This document shows positions 26,445-34,192 of a stretch of 64,000 bases of DNA, one piece after another. The notes under the pieces were generated by a model. It was not told the DNA's origin. It worked only from the letters and a program-made list of their open reading frames with translations, and did no database searches. Within the stretch, counting starts at the first letter, position 1; every line of letters begins with the position of its first letter. The stretch comes from JBCCGG01 sp039029395 (GTDB lineage Bacteria; Pseudomonadota; Alphaproteobacteria; Kiloniellales; JAKSDN01), in NCBI GenBank assembly GCA_039029395.1, contig JBCCGG010000015.1, positions 54,148-118,147 of the forward strand, written 5' to 3'. The position numbers were made by a program, and so were the translations under genes.

Positions 26445-27227
26445 ATGACGGACAGCGAAAAGCCGGTCGACTTCGAGCCGATCGAGAACGAATACACTTT
26501 CTATCTGGCCAACACCGACGAGACCGAGCGCCAGCTCGCGGCGTTCGGCCGACATTTGGACGGAATCGCGCTGCCGGCAGACCGACCGCTCCGCTTCCTG
26601 GACTTCGGCTGCAGCACCGGCGCCTTCACGGGCCACTTCCTGACCCGGGCCGGCTGGCCGCCGGATCGGCTGGAGATCGCCCTGGTCGAGCCGGTCGAGG
26701 ACCAGCGCCGGCGGGCCGCCGCGGCGCTTGCATCTTTCACGACGCGGCCGATCGCCCACTGGCCGGCCCTGCCCGACGACCAGGTCGCCGGATTCGACTT
26801 GATGGTCAGCAACTTCGTGATCCCCTATGTGCGCGACCTCATGGCCACGCTCGGTCAGCTATTGGCAGCACGCGCGCCGGGCGGCCTGCTGCTGGCCGCC
26901 AACGCCGGCACCAAGAACGCGCTTTACGGCCTGGTCGAGCTGGGCTTCCGCTCGATCGGCCAGCAGGTGCCCTATCACCTGACCGAGCAGATGGCCGCCG
27001 CCCTCGACCAGCTGGGCGCCCCTTACGAGATCGAGCCGGTGCCCCACCGGGTCAGCTTCCCCGACAGCGAGGCGAACCGCCTGAAGCTGATCCGCTTTCT
27101 GATGACGGACACTTTCGCCCAGATCGATCCGGCGCCCCTGGTGCGCTTCTTCGACCGCTTCGCCGAGAACGGCCGCATCGAGATTGACACCGTCTGCGAG
27201 CACTTCGTCATCCGGGCCGACGGCTAG
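26445..27227 (+). CDS. Class I SAM-dependent methyltransferase
   Basis: This is a 260-aa methyltransferase starting at ATG 26445 behind GAGGGTGCC. Motif I is RFLDFGCSTGAFTGHFLTRA, LEIALVEPVED is the acidic motif, and FDLMVSNFVIPYVRDLM is the post-motif region. It is divergent from the dipeptidase-fusion operon with 98 bp between the starts, so shared control is possible. Target unknown; it is not a close paralogue of the methyltransferase at 23915. Confidence 0.85.
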   Translation: MTDSEKPVDFEPIENEYTFYLANTDETERQLAAFGRHLDGIALPADRPLRFLDFGCSTGAFTGHFLTRAGWPPDRLEIALVEPVEDQRRRAAAALASFTTRPIAHWPALPDDQVAGFDLMVSNFVIPYVRDLMATLGQLLAARAPGGLLLAANAGTKNALYGLVELGFRSIGQQVPYHLTEQMAAALDQLGAPYEIEPVPHRVSFPDSEANRLKLIRFLMTDTFAQIDPAPLVRFFDRFAENGRIEIDTVCEHFVIRADG

Positions 27228-27257
27228 GCTGCCGTCTCCTCGACCCCTGGGTCCCGC

Positions 27258-28709
27258 TCAGCTCGCCGCCAGATCGATCTTTCGCATCAAGGTGCCGGTC
27301 GAATCGTAGGCCTTCAAGATCGTGCCCTCTTGAACCAGGACGAAGCAGCCGTCCTTGCCCCCGGCCCATTTCTTCCATTGGCGGCAATAGGCGTCGTCCT
27401 CGATGCGCCAAGTCCCCTGGTCCCCCTGTTCGTCGTTGTGGCCGGCGACCCCGATCAGATCGCCGTCCTCATTGAAGGTGACCCGCCAAGGATTGCCGTC
27501 GCGGTCATTCCCCCTGAAGGTCTGGCCGGAGAGCACCCGGCGCAGCCCGGCATTGTCGAGCCGCTCGCCGGCAGCCGCCTCCAAAGACGGATCCGGCCCG
27601 ATATCCTCGACCCCCGCGGCCGCGAGAATGAGCCACAGCAGGCGGCCGATCTGCGCCTCGGGCGCCCGCTCGAAGGCGCGGTCGGTGTTGACCCGGTGCA
27701 CCACGACCAGGTCCAAATCGGGAAAGACGAAGGCGTACTGCCCGCCGTAGCCGGCCGCGTAATAGAACCGGTGGTGGCCGCCCAGGTTCGCATAGGCCGC
27801 CTCGTCATCGACCGTCCACCACATGTAGCCGTAGCCACGCCCCGGCCCCGTCTCGGAGTGGGCCGAGGTGCTTTCGGCGACCCAATCGGCGGATACGATC
27901 TGGGTGTCGCGCCAGCGGCCGTCACGCTCGAAGAGCAAGGCGAAGCGCGCCAGATCCCGGGCCGTCATGCGAAAGGGATAGGCCGAATGGATCGATTGCT
28001 CGCCGGTGAAGTACTCGCCGTCGCCGACCTCGAAGTCCTCCATCCCCAAGGGCCCGGCGATCCTTTCCTGAAAGGCCTCGAAGATCTTCTCGCCGGATTC
28101 CTGCTCGTAGATCGTACCGAGCGCGTTGAAGTCCCAGTTGTTGTAGTGCCAGTAGGTGCCCGGCGCATGGCTGCCGCGCGGCGGCTTCGATGCGGTCATC
28201 TGCCGGGTCTCATAGAGCGCCGCATGGTAGATGCCCGAGCGCGCCTTGATCAGGTCGCCGACCGTGGCCTGCTTCTCCACTTCGGTGAGCGAGGGCGCGT
28301 TGTCGTCGATCCCCAGCGCCGCCATGGTGTCGCCGAGATCGATCGCGCCTGCGTCCACTTGGGTGCCGATCAAGGCGCTGAGCAGGCTCTTGCGCACGGA
28401 ATGGAGGTTGGATTTCACCGCGACCTCGCCCCAGGCGTCGACCACGACGCCGTCGTGCACGATCATCACCGCGGTGGTGCCGATCTCGTCGGAAAGCGCC
28501 CGCGCCTCGGCCAAGCGCGCCGACGACCAGCCGAGCGCCTCTGGGCTTTCCGCCTTGGCCCAGCTCTTGCCGGGATAGACTCGCTTGGACTGGCCGTCAT
28601 AGGCCTCGTAGATCGGCTGCGGCTGACAGGCGGTCAGAAGTGCCGCCAAGCAGAGGGCGACTGTCTTGGCGCCAAGGCCCGCAAGGGAAGAAAGGCCCAT
28701 GCATTGCAT
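27258..28709 (-). CDS. Serine hydrolase lipoprotein (class C beta-lactamase/esterase family)
   Basis: This is a 483-aa envelope lipoprotein. The signal peptide ends in lipobox LTAC (Cys28). The catalytic S-x-x-K is SVRK near residue 105 and the Tyr motif is WHYNNWDFN near residue 190. AAGYGGQYAFVFPDLDLVVV corresponds to the third motif region. The last about 100 residues (GNDRDGNPWRVTFNEDGDLI to the end) form an extra beta domain. The start ATG 28709 has GGAGAAG upstream. Members are usually esterases or peptide hydrolases rather than resistance enzymes. Confidence 0.88.
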   Translation of the reverse strand: MQCMGLSSLAGLGAKTVALCLAALLTACQPQPIYEAYDGQSKRVYPGKSWAKAESPEALGWSSARLAEARALSDEIGTTAVMIVHDGVVVDAWGEVAVKSNLHSVRKSLLSALIGTQVDAGAIDLGDTMAALGIDDNAPSLTEVEKQATVGDLIKARSGIYHAALYETRQMTASKPPRGSHAPGTYWHYNNWDFNALGTIYEQESGEKIFEAFQERIAGPLGMEDFEVGDGEYFTGEQSIHSAYPFRMTARDLARFALLFERDGRWRDTQIVSADWVAESTSAHSETGPGRGYGYMWWTVDDEAAYANLGGHHRFYYAAGYGGQYAFVFPDLDLVVVHRVNTDRAFERAPEAQIGRLLWLILAAAGVEDIGPDPSLEAAAGERLDNAGLRRVLSGQTFRGNDRDGNPWRVTFNEDGDLIGVAGHNDEQGDQGTWRIEDDAYCRQWKKWAGGKDGCFVLVQEGTILKAYDSTGTLMRKIDLAAS

Positions 28710-28867
28710 CGTTCTTCTCCGCTAAACCTGGGATGACATCCTGGCGTGCCGTGACAGGGCAAGCAACCGCCATCTCCAGCACAGACAATAGGCAAGCTGC
28801 CCAATCCTTAGGCAGATGCCGGACCATCCAAGCCGCCACCGCGCCAGAACCCCGCCCCCGCCGCACT

Positions 28868-28882
28868 TGGCACGGTTCTTGC
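28868..28882 (+). promoter_or_regulatory. Sigma-54 promoter of glnB-glnA (TGGCAC-N5-TTGC)
   Basis: TGGCACGGTTCTTGC matches the sigma-54 -24/-12 consensus exactly, with the GG and GC dinucleotides correctly spaced. It lies 71 bp before the glnB start, giving a leader of about 60 bases. This is the expected nitrogen-regulated promoter; the NtrC enhancer was not clearly located. Confidence 0.8.
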
Positions 28883-28953
28883 ATAGGAGAGATTGCTTGC
28901 GAGCGCCCTCGCGCGCGCAGGCCGTTATCGCTGGAGACGGGTTAGGGACCGGA

Positions 28954-29292
28954 ATGAAAAAGATCGAAGCAGTCATCAAGCCCTTCAAGCTCGACGAGGT
29001 GAAGGAGGCCCTGCACGAGGTCGGCATCAAGGGGATCACCGTGACCGAGGCCAAGGGCTTCGGCCGGCAGAAGGGCCACACCGAGCTCTATCGCGGCGCC
29101 GAGTACGTGGTCGACTTTTTGCCCAAGGTGAAGCTCGAGGTCGTGATCGACGACGCTCAGGTCGAGCGCGCCGTGGAAGCGATCCAGCAGGCGGCGCAAA
29201 CCGGCCGCATCGGCGACGGCAAGATTTTCGTCTCCACCATCGACGAGGCGATCCGTATCCGGACCGGCGAACGGGGCCCCGACGCGGTCTAG
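28954..29292 (+). CDS. glnB: Nitrogen regulatory protein P-II
   Basis: This is a 112-aa P-II signal protein, full family length. The ATG at 28954 (leader GGGACCGGA) opens MKKIEAVIKPFKLDEVKEAL. The T-loop is intact with the uridylylation Tyr51 in YRGAEYVVDF, and the C-terminal signature TGRIGDGKIFVSTIDEAIRI is complete. It senses 2-oxoglutarate and ATP/ADP and controls GlnE and NtrB. It lies 51 bp upstream of glnA and behind a sigma-54 promoter. Confidence 0.97.
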   Translation: MKKIEAVIKPFKLDEVKEALHEVGIKGITVTEAKGFGRQKGHTELYRGAEYVVDFLPKVKLEVVIDDAQVERAVEAIQQAAQTGRIGDGKIFVSTIDEAIRIRTGERGPDAV

Positions 29293-29343
29293 CGCCCCCA
29301 CTCTCTACCACCAGGCACACGAAGCAAGCAGGGAACCAAGACG

Positions 29344-30753
29344 ATGTCAGATGCCAGCACAATTCTGAACATGATCAAGGAAAACGACGTCAAGTACGTC
29401 GACTACCGTTTCACCGACCCGCGGGGCAAGTGGCAGCACCTGGCCATGTTCGCCGACGCGGTGGACGAGGATGCCCTCGAGGACGGCATCATGTTCGACG
29501 GCTCCTCGATCGCCGGCTGGAAGGCGATCAACGAGTCCGACATGCTGCTCAGGCCCGACCTGACCACGGCGGTCATGGATCCTTTCGCGGCCCAGCCCCA
29601 GCTGATCCTGTTCTGCACCATCATGGAGCCGGATTCCGGGCAGCCCTACAACCGGGATCCGCGCTCGACCGCGCTCAAGGCCGAGGCCTACCTGCAGTCG
29701 GCCGGCATCGGCGACACCACCTACTTCGGGCCCGAGGCCGAGTTCTTCGTGTTCGACGACGTGCGATTCGCCAACGACATGCACCACTCCTTCTTCAAGT
29801 TCACCTCCGAGGAAGGCCCCTACATGTCGGGCGAGGCGATCGCCGAGGGCAACAGCGGCCACCGGCCGGGCATCAAGGGCGGCTACTTCCCGGTGCCGCC
29901 GGTCGATTCCGGCACCGACATCCGCGCCGAGATGGTCTCGGTGATGGCCGAGATGGGCCTCACCATGGAAAAGCACCATCACGAGGTGGCGCCCTCCCAG
30001 CACGAGCTTGGCCTTAAGTTCAACACCCTGGTGCGCTGCGCCGACCAGATGCAGATCTACAAGTATGTGGTCCACAACGTCGCCCACTCCTACGGCAAAT
30101 CGGCGACCTTCATGCCCAAGCCGGTCTACGGCGACAACGGCTCGGGCATGCACACCCACCAGTCGATCTGGAAGGACGGCAAGCCGCTCTTTGCCGGCGA
30201 CGGCTATGCCGGCCTGTCGGAGACCGCGCTCTACTACATCGGCGGCATCATCAAGCACGCGCGTACCATCAACGCCTTCTCCAACCCCTCGACCAACAGC
30301 TACAAGCGCCTGGTCCCGGGTTTCGAGGCGCCGGTGCTGCTGGCCTACTCGGGGCGCAACCGCTCGGCCTCCTGCCGCATTCCCTACGGCGCCTCGCCGA
30401 ACGCAAAGCGGGTCGAGGTGCGCTTCCCCGATCCGCTCGCCAACCCCTACCTCGCCTATGCCGCCATGCTGATGGCCGGCCTGGACGGCATCCAGAACAA
30501 GATCCACCCGGGCGATCCCATGGACAAGAACCTCTACGATCTGCCGCCCGAGGAGCTTCAGGACGTGCCGACGGTCTGCGGCTCCCTGCGCCAGGCGATC
30601 GAGAGCCTGCAGGCCGATCACGATTTCCTCTTGGCCGGCGATGTCTTCAACAAGGATCAGATCGAAGCCTATGCCGAGCTCAAGTGGGAGGAGATCTTCG
30701 CCTTCGAGCAGGCGCCCCACCCGATCGAGTTCAAGATGTACTACAGCGGGTAA
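29344..30753 (+). CDS. glnA: Glutamine synthetase, type I
   Basis: This is a 469-aa enzyme making glutamine from glutamate, ammonia and ATP in the cytoplasm; full GSI length. Signatures are FDGSSIAGWKAINESDMLL, the KPVYGDNGSGMHTHQS ATP/metal loop, and VPGFEAPVLLAYSGRNRSA. The adenylylation site is Tyr398 in NLYDLPPEE, so it is the GlnE-controlled GSI-beta form. It follows glnB and ends before a strong terminator. Confidence 0.98.
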   Translation: MSDASTILNMIKENDVKYVDYRFTDPRGKWQHLAMFADAVDEDALEDGIMFDGSSIAGWKAINESDMLLRPDLTTAVMDPFAAQPQLILFCTIMEPDSGQPYNRDPRSTALKAEAYLQSAGIGDTTYFGPEAEFFVFDDVRFANDMHHSFFKFTSEEGPYMSGEAIAEGNSGHRPGIKGGYFPVPPVDSGTDIRAEMVSVMAEMGLTMEKHHHEVAPSQHELGLKFNTLVRCADQMQIYKYVVHNVAHSYGKSATFMPKPVYGDNGSGMHTHQSIWKDGKPLFAGDGYAGLSETALYYIGGIIKHARTINAFSNPSTNSYKRLVPGFEAPVLLAYSGRNRSASCRIPYGASPNAKRVEVRFPDPLANPYLAYAAMLMAGLDGIQNKIHPGDPMDKNLYDLPPEELQDVPTVCGSLRQAIESLQADHDFLLAGDVFNKDQIEAYAELKWEEIFAFEQAPHPIEFKMYYSG

Positions 30754-30789
30754 ACCCCGGAAGCGTTCCCTGCTTCCAACTGTCCAACT

Positions 30790-30818
30790 GGGCCGCCTTC
30801 GGGCGGCCCTTTTGTTTT
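30790..30818 (+). terminator. Rho-independent terminator of glnB-glnA
   Basis: A GGGCCGCC/GGGCGGCCC-type stem with a short TTC-containing loop (30790-30809) is followed by TTTTGTTTT. It lies 37 bp after the glnA stop and separates it from the convergent gene. Confidence 0.9.
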
Positions 30819-30826
30819 GGGGAGCG

Positions 30827-31792
30827 TCAGCCCGCGCTCTGCTTGATCGGTCCGCCGTCAAGGCTCGCCGCCAACAGGAATTCCGGATTGTCCTTCAGTT
30901 GGGTGCTCGTCACGAACACCTGCTCGAAGGTGGCGGAATGCCCGTCGGCCGCCGGTGCAAACTGATTGATTTGCTGACCTTTGCGGCTGGCCACGTAGAG
31001 AAGGCTGTCGGGCGCAAACAGCAGGCCCGATGGCGCATCGAGCTGCGCCTCATCCTTGTGGACGTAAACCTTCACCCGAGCGGATTCCCCGGCGGAAGGA
31101 TCGTAGTACAGGAGGTTGTCGTTCTTGGAATCGCCGATGGTGAGGATCCCCTTATGAAAAACCAAATGGACGGGCTCGTGGAGATGTCCATCGGGATCCG
31201 GCACCGTTCCGCACGACGTCCCAGTGCCCAGGTCATAGATATCGATCTTGCCCTCTGCTTTATCAGGGTCCGGCGCGGTCTCGTCCGCGACGAATATCTG
31301 ATTTGACCTGTCGTTGAAGGCAATGCCGCGCACGGCGTTGAAACCGTCGAGGAAAACGCCGTCGCCGGACTCGACGGGTTGCCCCGGCGTGCCGCCTGTC
31401 GAGCTCGGGCCGTAGTAGCGCCGAACATCGCGGGTATCCTGGTTGGCGACATAGAGGTAGCCGTCCGGTCCGAAGAGGCACTGAAAGGGATGGGTTCCAG
31501 GCACGGAGGTGAACACCGCGCCGAAGCCATGGCGCCAGTTCTCTTGCAGCGCGCCATGGAAGCAGAGCACCTGACTGTAATCTTTGTAGGCATTCACCAC
31601 GTAGAGGTTGCCGTCCGGCCCCCAGGTCATGGCGCGCAGCTCCCGGAGCTGGACGCCGTCGGGCAAGGTGTCCTTGTCGAGAACCTTCGAGGGGTCGGCG
31701 GTAGCGCCTTGGTCGGTGAAGGCGTGAATGTTGTTCCAATCGGACTTGTCGCTGCCGCCGTGGAAGGTGGCGTAAAGCGTGAATGGGGTCAT
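30827..31792 (-). CDS. NHL/SMP-30-like beta-propeller protein, function unknown
   Basis: This is a 321-aa protein starting at ATG 31792 (AAGGAA seven bases upstream; the TTG at 31807 is less likely). It shows repeated blades with P-D-G-x-L-Y-V-A/V-N patterns: WGPDGNLYVVNAYKD, FGPDGYLYVANQDTR, FNDRSNQIFVADETA, FAPDSLLYVASRKG. There is no signal peptide. Related propellers act as lactonases or scaffold proteins; no catalytic set could be assigned. Its 3' end is next to the glnA terminator. Confidence 0.72.
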   Translation of the reverse strand: MTPFTLYATFHGGSDKSDWNNIHAFTDQGATADPSKVLDKDTLPDGVQLRELRAMTWGPDGNLYVVNAYKDYSQVLCFHGALQENWRHGFGAVFTSVPGTHPFQCLFGPDGYLYVANQDTRDVRRYYGPSSTGGTPGQPVESGDGVFLDGFNAVRGIAFNDRSNQIFVADETAPDPDKAEGKIDIYDLGTGTSCGTVPDPDGHLHEPVHLVFHKGILTIGDSKNDNLLYYDPSAGESARVKVYVHKDEAQLDAPSGLLFAPDSLLYVASRKGQQINQFAPAADGHSATFEQVFVTSTQLKDNPEFLLAASLDGGPIKQSAG

Positions 31793-31894
31793 GAAAAATT
31801 CCTTCAAACCCTTTTGTCGGCCTGAAGTTTACCAGACAAGAACCGGGGAGACGAAGGTTCCACTGGGCCGCACGCTTTTGGCCGTTTCACCCAA

Positions 31895-32269
31895 TCAGAT
31901 GCATTGCCTTTGGCCCGAGAGCGCACAGGTGATCTCCTGCATGTTGTCCTCGAGCCAACGGTCCAGGCGCGCGACCTCCTTGCGCAAAGATCGGCCGAGA
32001 TCAGTCAGCTCGTATTCCACATGAGGCGGCACGGTCTGCAAGTCGTGACGCCGCACCAGGGCCATCTCCTCCAGCTCGCGCAGAGACTGGGTCAGCATTT
32101 TCTGGGATATCCCCTCGATCATGCGCAGCAGCTCGCCGTTCCGGCGCCGCTTGTTCGCCAGCGCATCGATGATCAGCAGGGACCACTTGTTGGCCAGCTT
32201 GCCGAGCAAAAGCCGCGAGGGGCACGCCCTGACGAAAACGCTCGCCGGGACCTTCTGGGACGCCTTCAT
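31895..32269 (-). CDS. HxlR-family transcriptional regulator
   Basis: This is a 124-aa winged-helix regulator with the HxlR layout: CPSRLLLGKLANKWSLLIID, NGELLRMIEGISQKMLTQSLRELE (recognition helix) and LVRRHDLQTVPPHVEYELTDLG (wing). The N-terminal Cys16 is the usual redox/aldehyde-sensing position in this family. It is divergent from the tautomerase gene with a perfect inverted repeat between them. Confidence 0.9.
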   Translation of the reverse strand: MKASQKVPASVFVRACPSRLLLGKLANKWSLLIIDALANKRRRNGELLRMIEGISQKMLTQSLRELEEMALVRRHDLQTVPPHVEYELTDLGRSLRKEVARLDRWLEDNMQEITCALSGQRQCI

Positions 32270-32311
32270 CAGTCTTCCTCACCGCGATAAACAATAGTTA
32301 CCAAAAGGTGC

Positions 32312-32329
32312 GTACTATACGAATAGTAC
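32312..32329. promoter_or_regulatory. Inverted repeat GTACTAT-N4-ATAGTAC, candidate HxlR operator
   Basis: A perfect 7-4-7 palindrome lies in the 134-bp divergent region between the HxlR gene and the tautomerase. Size, symmetry and position fit an operator for HxlR, which typically controls its divergent neighbour. Confidence 0.65.
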
Positions 32330-32403
32330 CTTAATGGTCTAGCGTTGTCCATAGAAGCGGCCGCTTCCTGCAACCAACTCAGACTCTACGGAAGGAAACG
32401 ACG

Positions 32404-32628
32404 ATGCCTTTGGCAAGACTGGCCGGAATTAGCGGCTACCTCAGTGACAGCCAAAAGAAGGAGCTGATCGGTAAGGTCACGGACGCCATCCTCTCGGTCG
32501 AAGGCGAAGGCCTGCGACCGGTCACCTGGGTGCTGATCGAGGACGTTCCGGAAGGACAATGGGGCGTGGGTGGCGAGATCGCCACGGCCCAGCTCTTGCG
32601 CGGCATGCGTGATGGAGGCGGCGCGTAG
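32404..32628 (+). CDS. 4-oxalocrotonate tautomerase-family protein
   Basis: This is a 74-aa tautomerase-superfamily protein. Pro2 (Pro1 after Met removal) is the catalytic amino-terminal proline. The rest, SDSQKKELIGKVTDAILSVEG and VLIEDVPEGQWGVGG, matches the family beta-alpha-beta unit; TWVLIEDVP is its conserved strand. The start has GAAGGAAACG upstream. It is divergent from and probably controlled by HxlR. Likely oligomeric and cytoplasmic; substrate unknown. Confidence 0.9.
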   Translation: MPLARLAGISGYLSDSQKKELIGKVTDAILSVEGEGLRPVTWVLIEDVPEGQWGVGGEIATAQLLRGMRDGGGA

Positions 32629-33238
32629 GTCACATCCGAGGTTTCGGCCCCTAAACCCCGAGCCTTGCAACCCGCCTTAACAGCGATGCTGGCCCCTTCG
32701 CCCAGGTCGGGAGGTCTGTCAAGTCTGAGCCGAAGGCTCACCGAGCCTTGGCTCGGCTGCGGACTTGACAGACCTCCCGGCCTGGGCAACCCCGCATCCA
32801 TCGCTGTTAAGGCTCTCTCCGGCGCGCTCACAGGAAATCATAGTGAGCGACCCGCGTCCCCAGGATTGGGATGTCACATCTCCGGCGCCAAGCAATGGAG
32901 AGGCCGGGAGAGACCCGACCTGGAAGCGCACAAGCCATGCACTTCGCAGCATGGCCATGAATCTTATGCATATGATTAAATATAATCAACAACCTTTTGT
33001 AATAATTAAAATAATTTACATCGAGACAGGCTCATCCGGCGCCTCATCCCGCCCTGGTGCATGGGGTCGTTCCAACGAGAATCGAAGAAGGACCTACCCC
33101 CTTCCCCGGTTTGGCCGAAAACTCGAAAAAATAGTCCTTCTATATCAGCGGGCTAGTGGCCGAGATCACGCTTGGCTTTGAACACTTCGTGCCATCTCCC
33201 TAGCGGTGCTTGACAAACAGGCACCGCCTGCCCTCCGT
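32629..33238. other. Gene-free stretch holding the palindromic element and an AT-rich patch
   Basis: Besides the 140-bp palindrome, 32945-33025 is strongly AT-rich (ATGATTAAATATAATCAAC and following) in an otherwise GC-rich region. A GCGGTGC/GCACCGC hairpin at 33203-33227 lies just past the stop of the agmatinase-family gene and could be its terminator, although no T-run follows. Open frames here are artefacts of the repeat. Confidence 0.5.
32674..32813. repeat. 140-bp nested inverted repeat (MITE-like palindromic element)
   Basis: The terminal arms GCCTTAACAGCGATG (32674-32688) and CATCGCTGTTAAGGC (32799-32813) are exact complements. Inside, GGGAGGTCTGTCAAGTC pairs with GACTTGACAGACCTCCC as a second perfect 17-bp arm, and the centre carries two small hairpins (GAGCCGAAGGCTC and GAGCCTTGGCTC). 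The whole can fold into one long stem. It lies in a gene-free stretch and is probably a dispersed palindromic element, but copy number cannot be seen here. Confidence 0.85.
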
Positions 33239-34192
33239 TCAATCGAAGTACCCCGCCCGCACGGTCGCCCCGATCAGCCCGTAGATCAGCCGGCCGGCGG
33301 TAATCGCGGTGATCCCGTTGAGGTCGCGCTTAGGCGTGATCTCGACGATGTCCATGCCGAGCAGCTTGGTCTTGGCGACCAGGCCCTGGATCAGCTCGAG
33401 GGTTTGGTAGTAGGTCACGCCGCCCGGCGCGGGCGCGGCGACCGCCGGCATGACCGCCGGGTCGAGGCCGTCGGCGTCGATCGTCAGGTAAGTGTTGCCG
33501 CCGGCCGGGATGCGCTCGAGCACCGCGGCCATGCCGATGCGGTGGAGCTCGGGCGCGGTGATGATGTGGGCGCCGTAGGCGCGCGCCGCCTCGACCTCCT
33601 CGGCCCGGGCGCTGCCTTGGGCGCGGATGCCGATCTGGAAGATCTCGCCGATGTGGGCCATCTCCGAGGCCCGGCGGATCGGGCTGGAGTAGCCCTCGCG
33701 CACGCCGTTCACGTTGTCGCGCCAGTCCAGGTGGGCATCGATGTGGACCAGGGTCACGGGGCCATGTGCGTCGAGCGCCCGGAACACCGGGATCGGCACG
33801 CCGTGGTCGCCGCCGATCACCACCGGCAGGGCGCCGGCGCCCAGGATCTTGCGGGCGGCCTGCTCGGCCCGCGCGTAGTGGCCGCCCAGGTCCCGGGCGT
33901 CGCCGGGCACGTCGCCGCAGTCGACCACCTTGATGGCCTTGCCGTCGAACAGGGTGCCGCCGATGTCGAAGTCCCAATGGCGGAGCCCGACCATGACCTG
34001 GTCCGAGACCTTGCGCACCGCGGTCGGCGCGTTGGTCTGGTCGTTGGTCACCTCGTCGATGGTGTAGGGATCGCCGTAGGGCAAGCCCAGGATCGCCACA
34101 TGGGCGTCGAGCGCGTCCAGGTCCGTTGCGACCGGAAACCCAAGATAACTCAAGGGATCGTGGCGCGGCGGCACGGTCAGCGGCAAGGTCAT
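33239..34192 (-). CDS. Agmatinase/arginase-family ureohydrolase
   Basis: This is a 317-aa binuclear manganese hydrolase. The metal motifs are PVVIGGDHGVPIP, LVHIDAHLDWRD and YLTIDADGLDPA, complete for the ureohydrolase family. The start is ATG 34192, overlapping the stop of the DUF2339 gene by 4 bp; upstream open frame is shadow. Agmatinase, guanidinobutyrase and guanidinopropionase cannot be told apart from these motifs. No urease or speA gene is in the window. Confidence 0.9.
   Translation of the reverse strand: MTLPLTVPPRHDPLSYLGFPVATDLDALDAHVAILGLPYGDPYTIDEVTNDQTNAPTAVRKVSDQVMVGLRHWDFDIGGTLFDGKAIKVVDCGDVPGDARDLGGHYARAEQAARKILGAGALPVVIGGDHGVPIPVFRALDAHGPVTLVHIDAHLDWRDNVNGVREGYSSPIRRASEMAHIGEIFQIGIRAQGSARAEEVEAARAYGAHIITAPELHRIGMAAVLERIPAGGNTYLTIDADGLDPAVMPAVAAPAPGGVTYYQTLELIQGLVAKTKLLGMDIVEITPKRDLNGITAITAGRLIYGLIGATVRAGYFD

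Noticed and set aside
27258..28709. Beta-lactam resistance determinant
   Set aside because: The S-x-x-K family is broad; the extra C-terminal domain and lipobox fit an esterase-type serine hydrolase better.
32436..32831. Minus-strand 131-aa frame
   Set aside because: It is produced by the palindromic element and overlaps the well-supported tautomerase gene.
32765..33181. Plus-strand 138-aa frame
   Set aside because: Starts inside the palindrome, has no ribosome site, and passes through an AT-rich non-coding patch.
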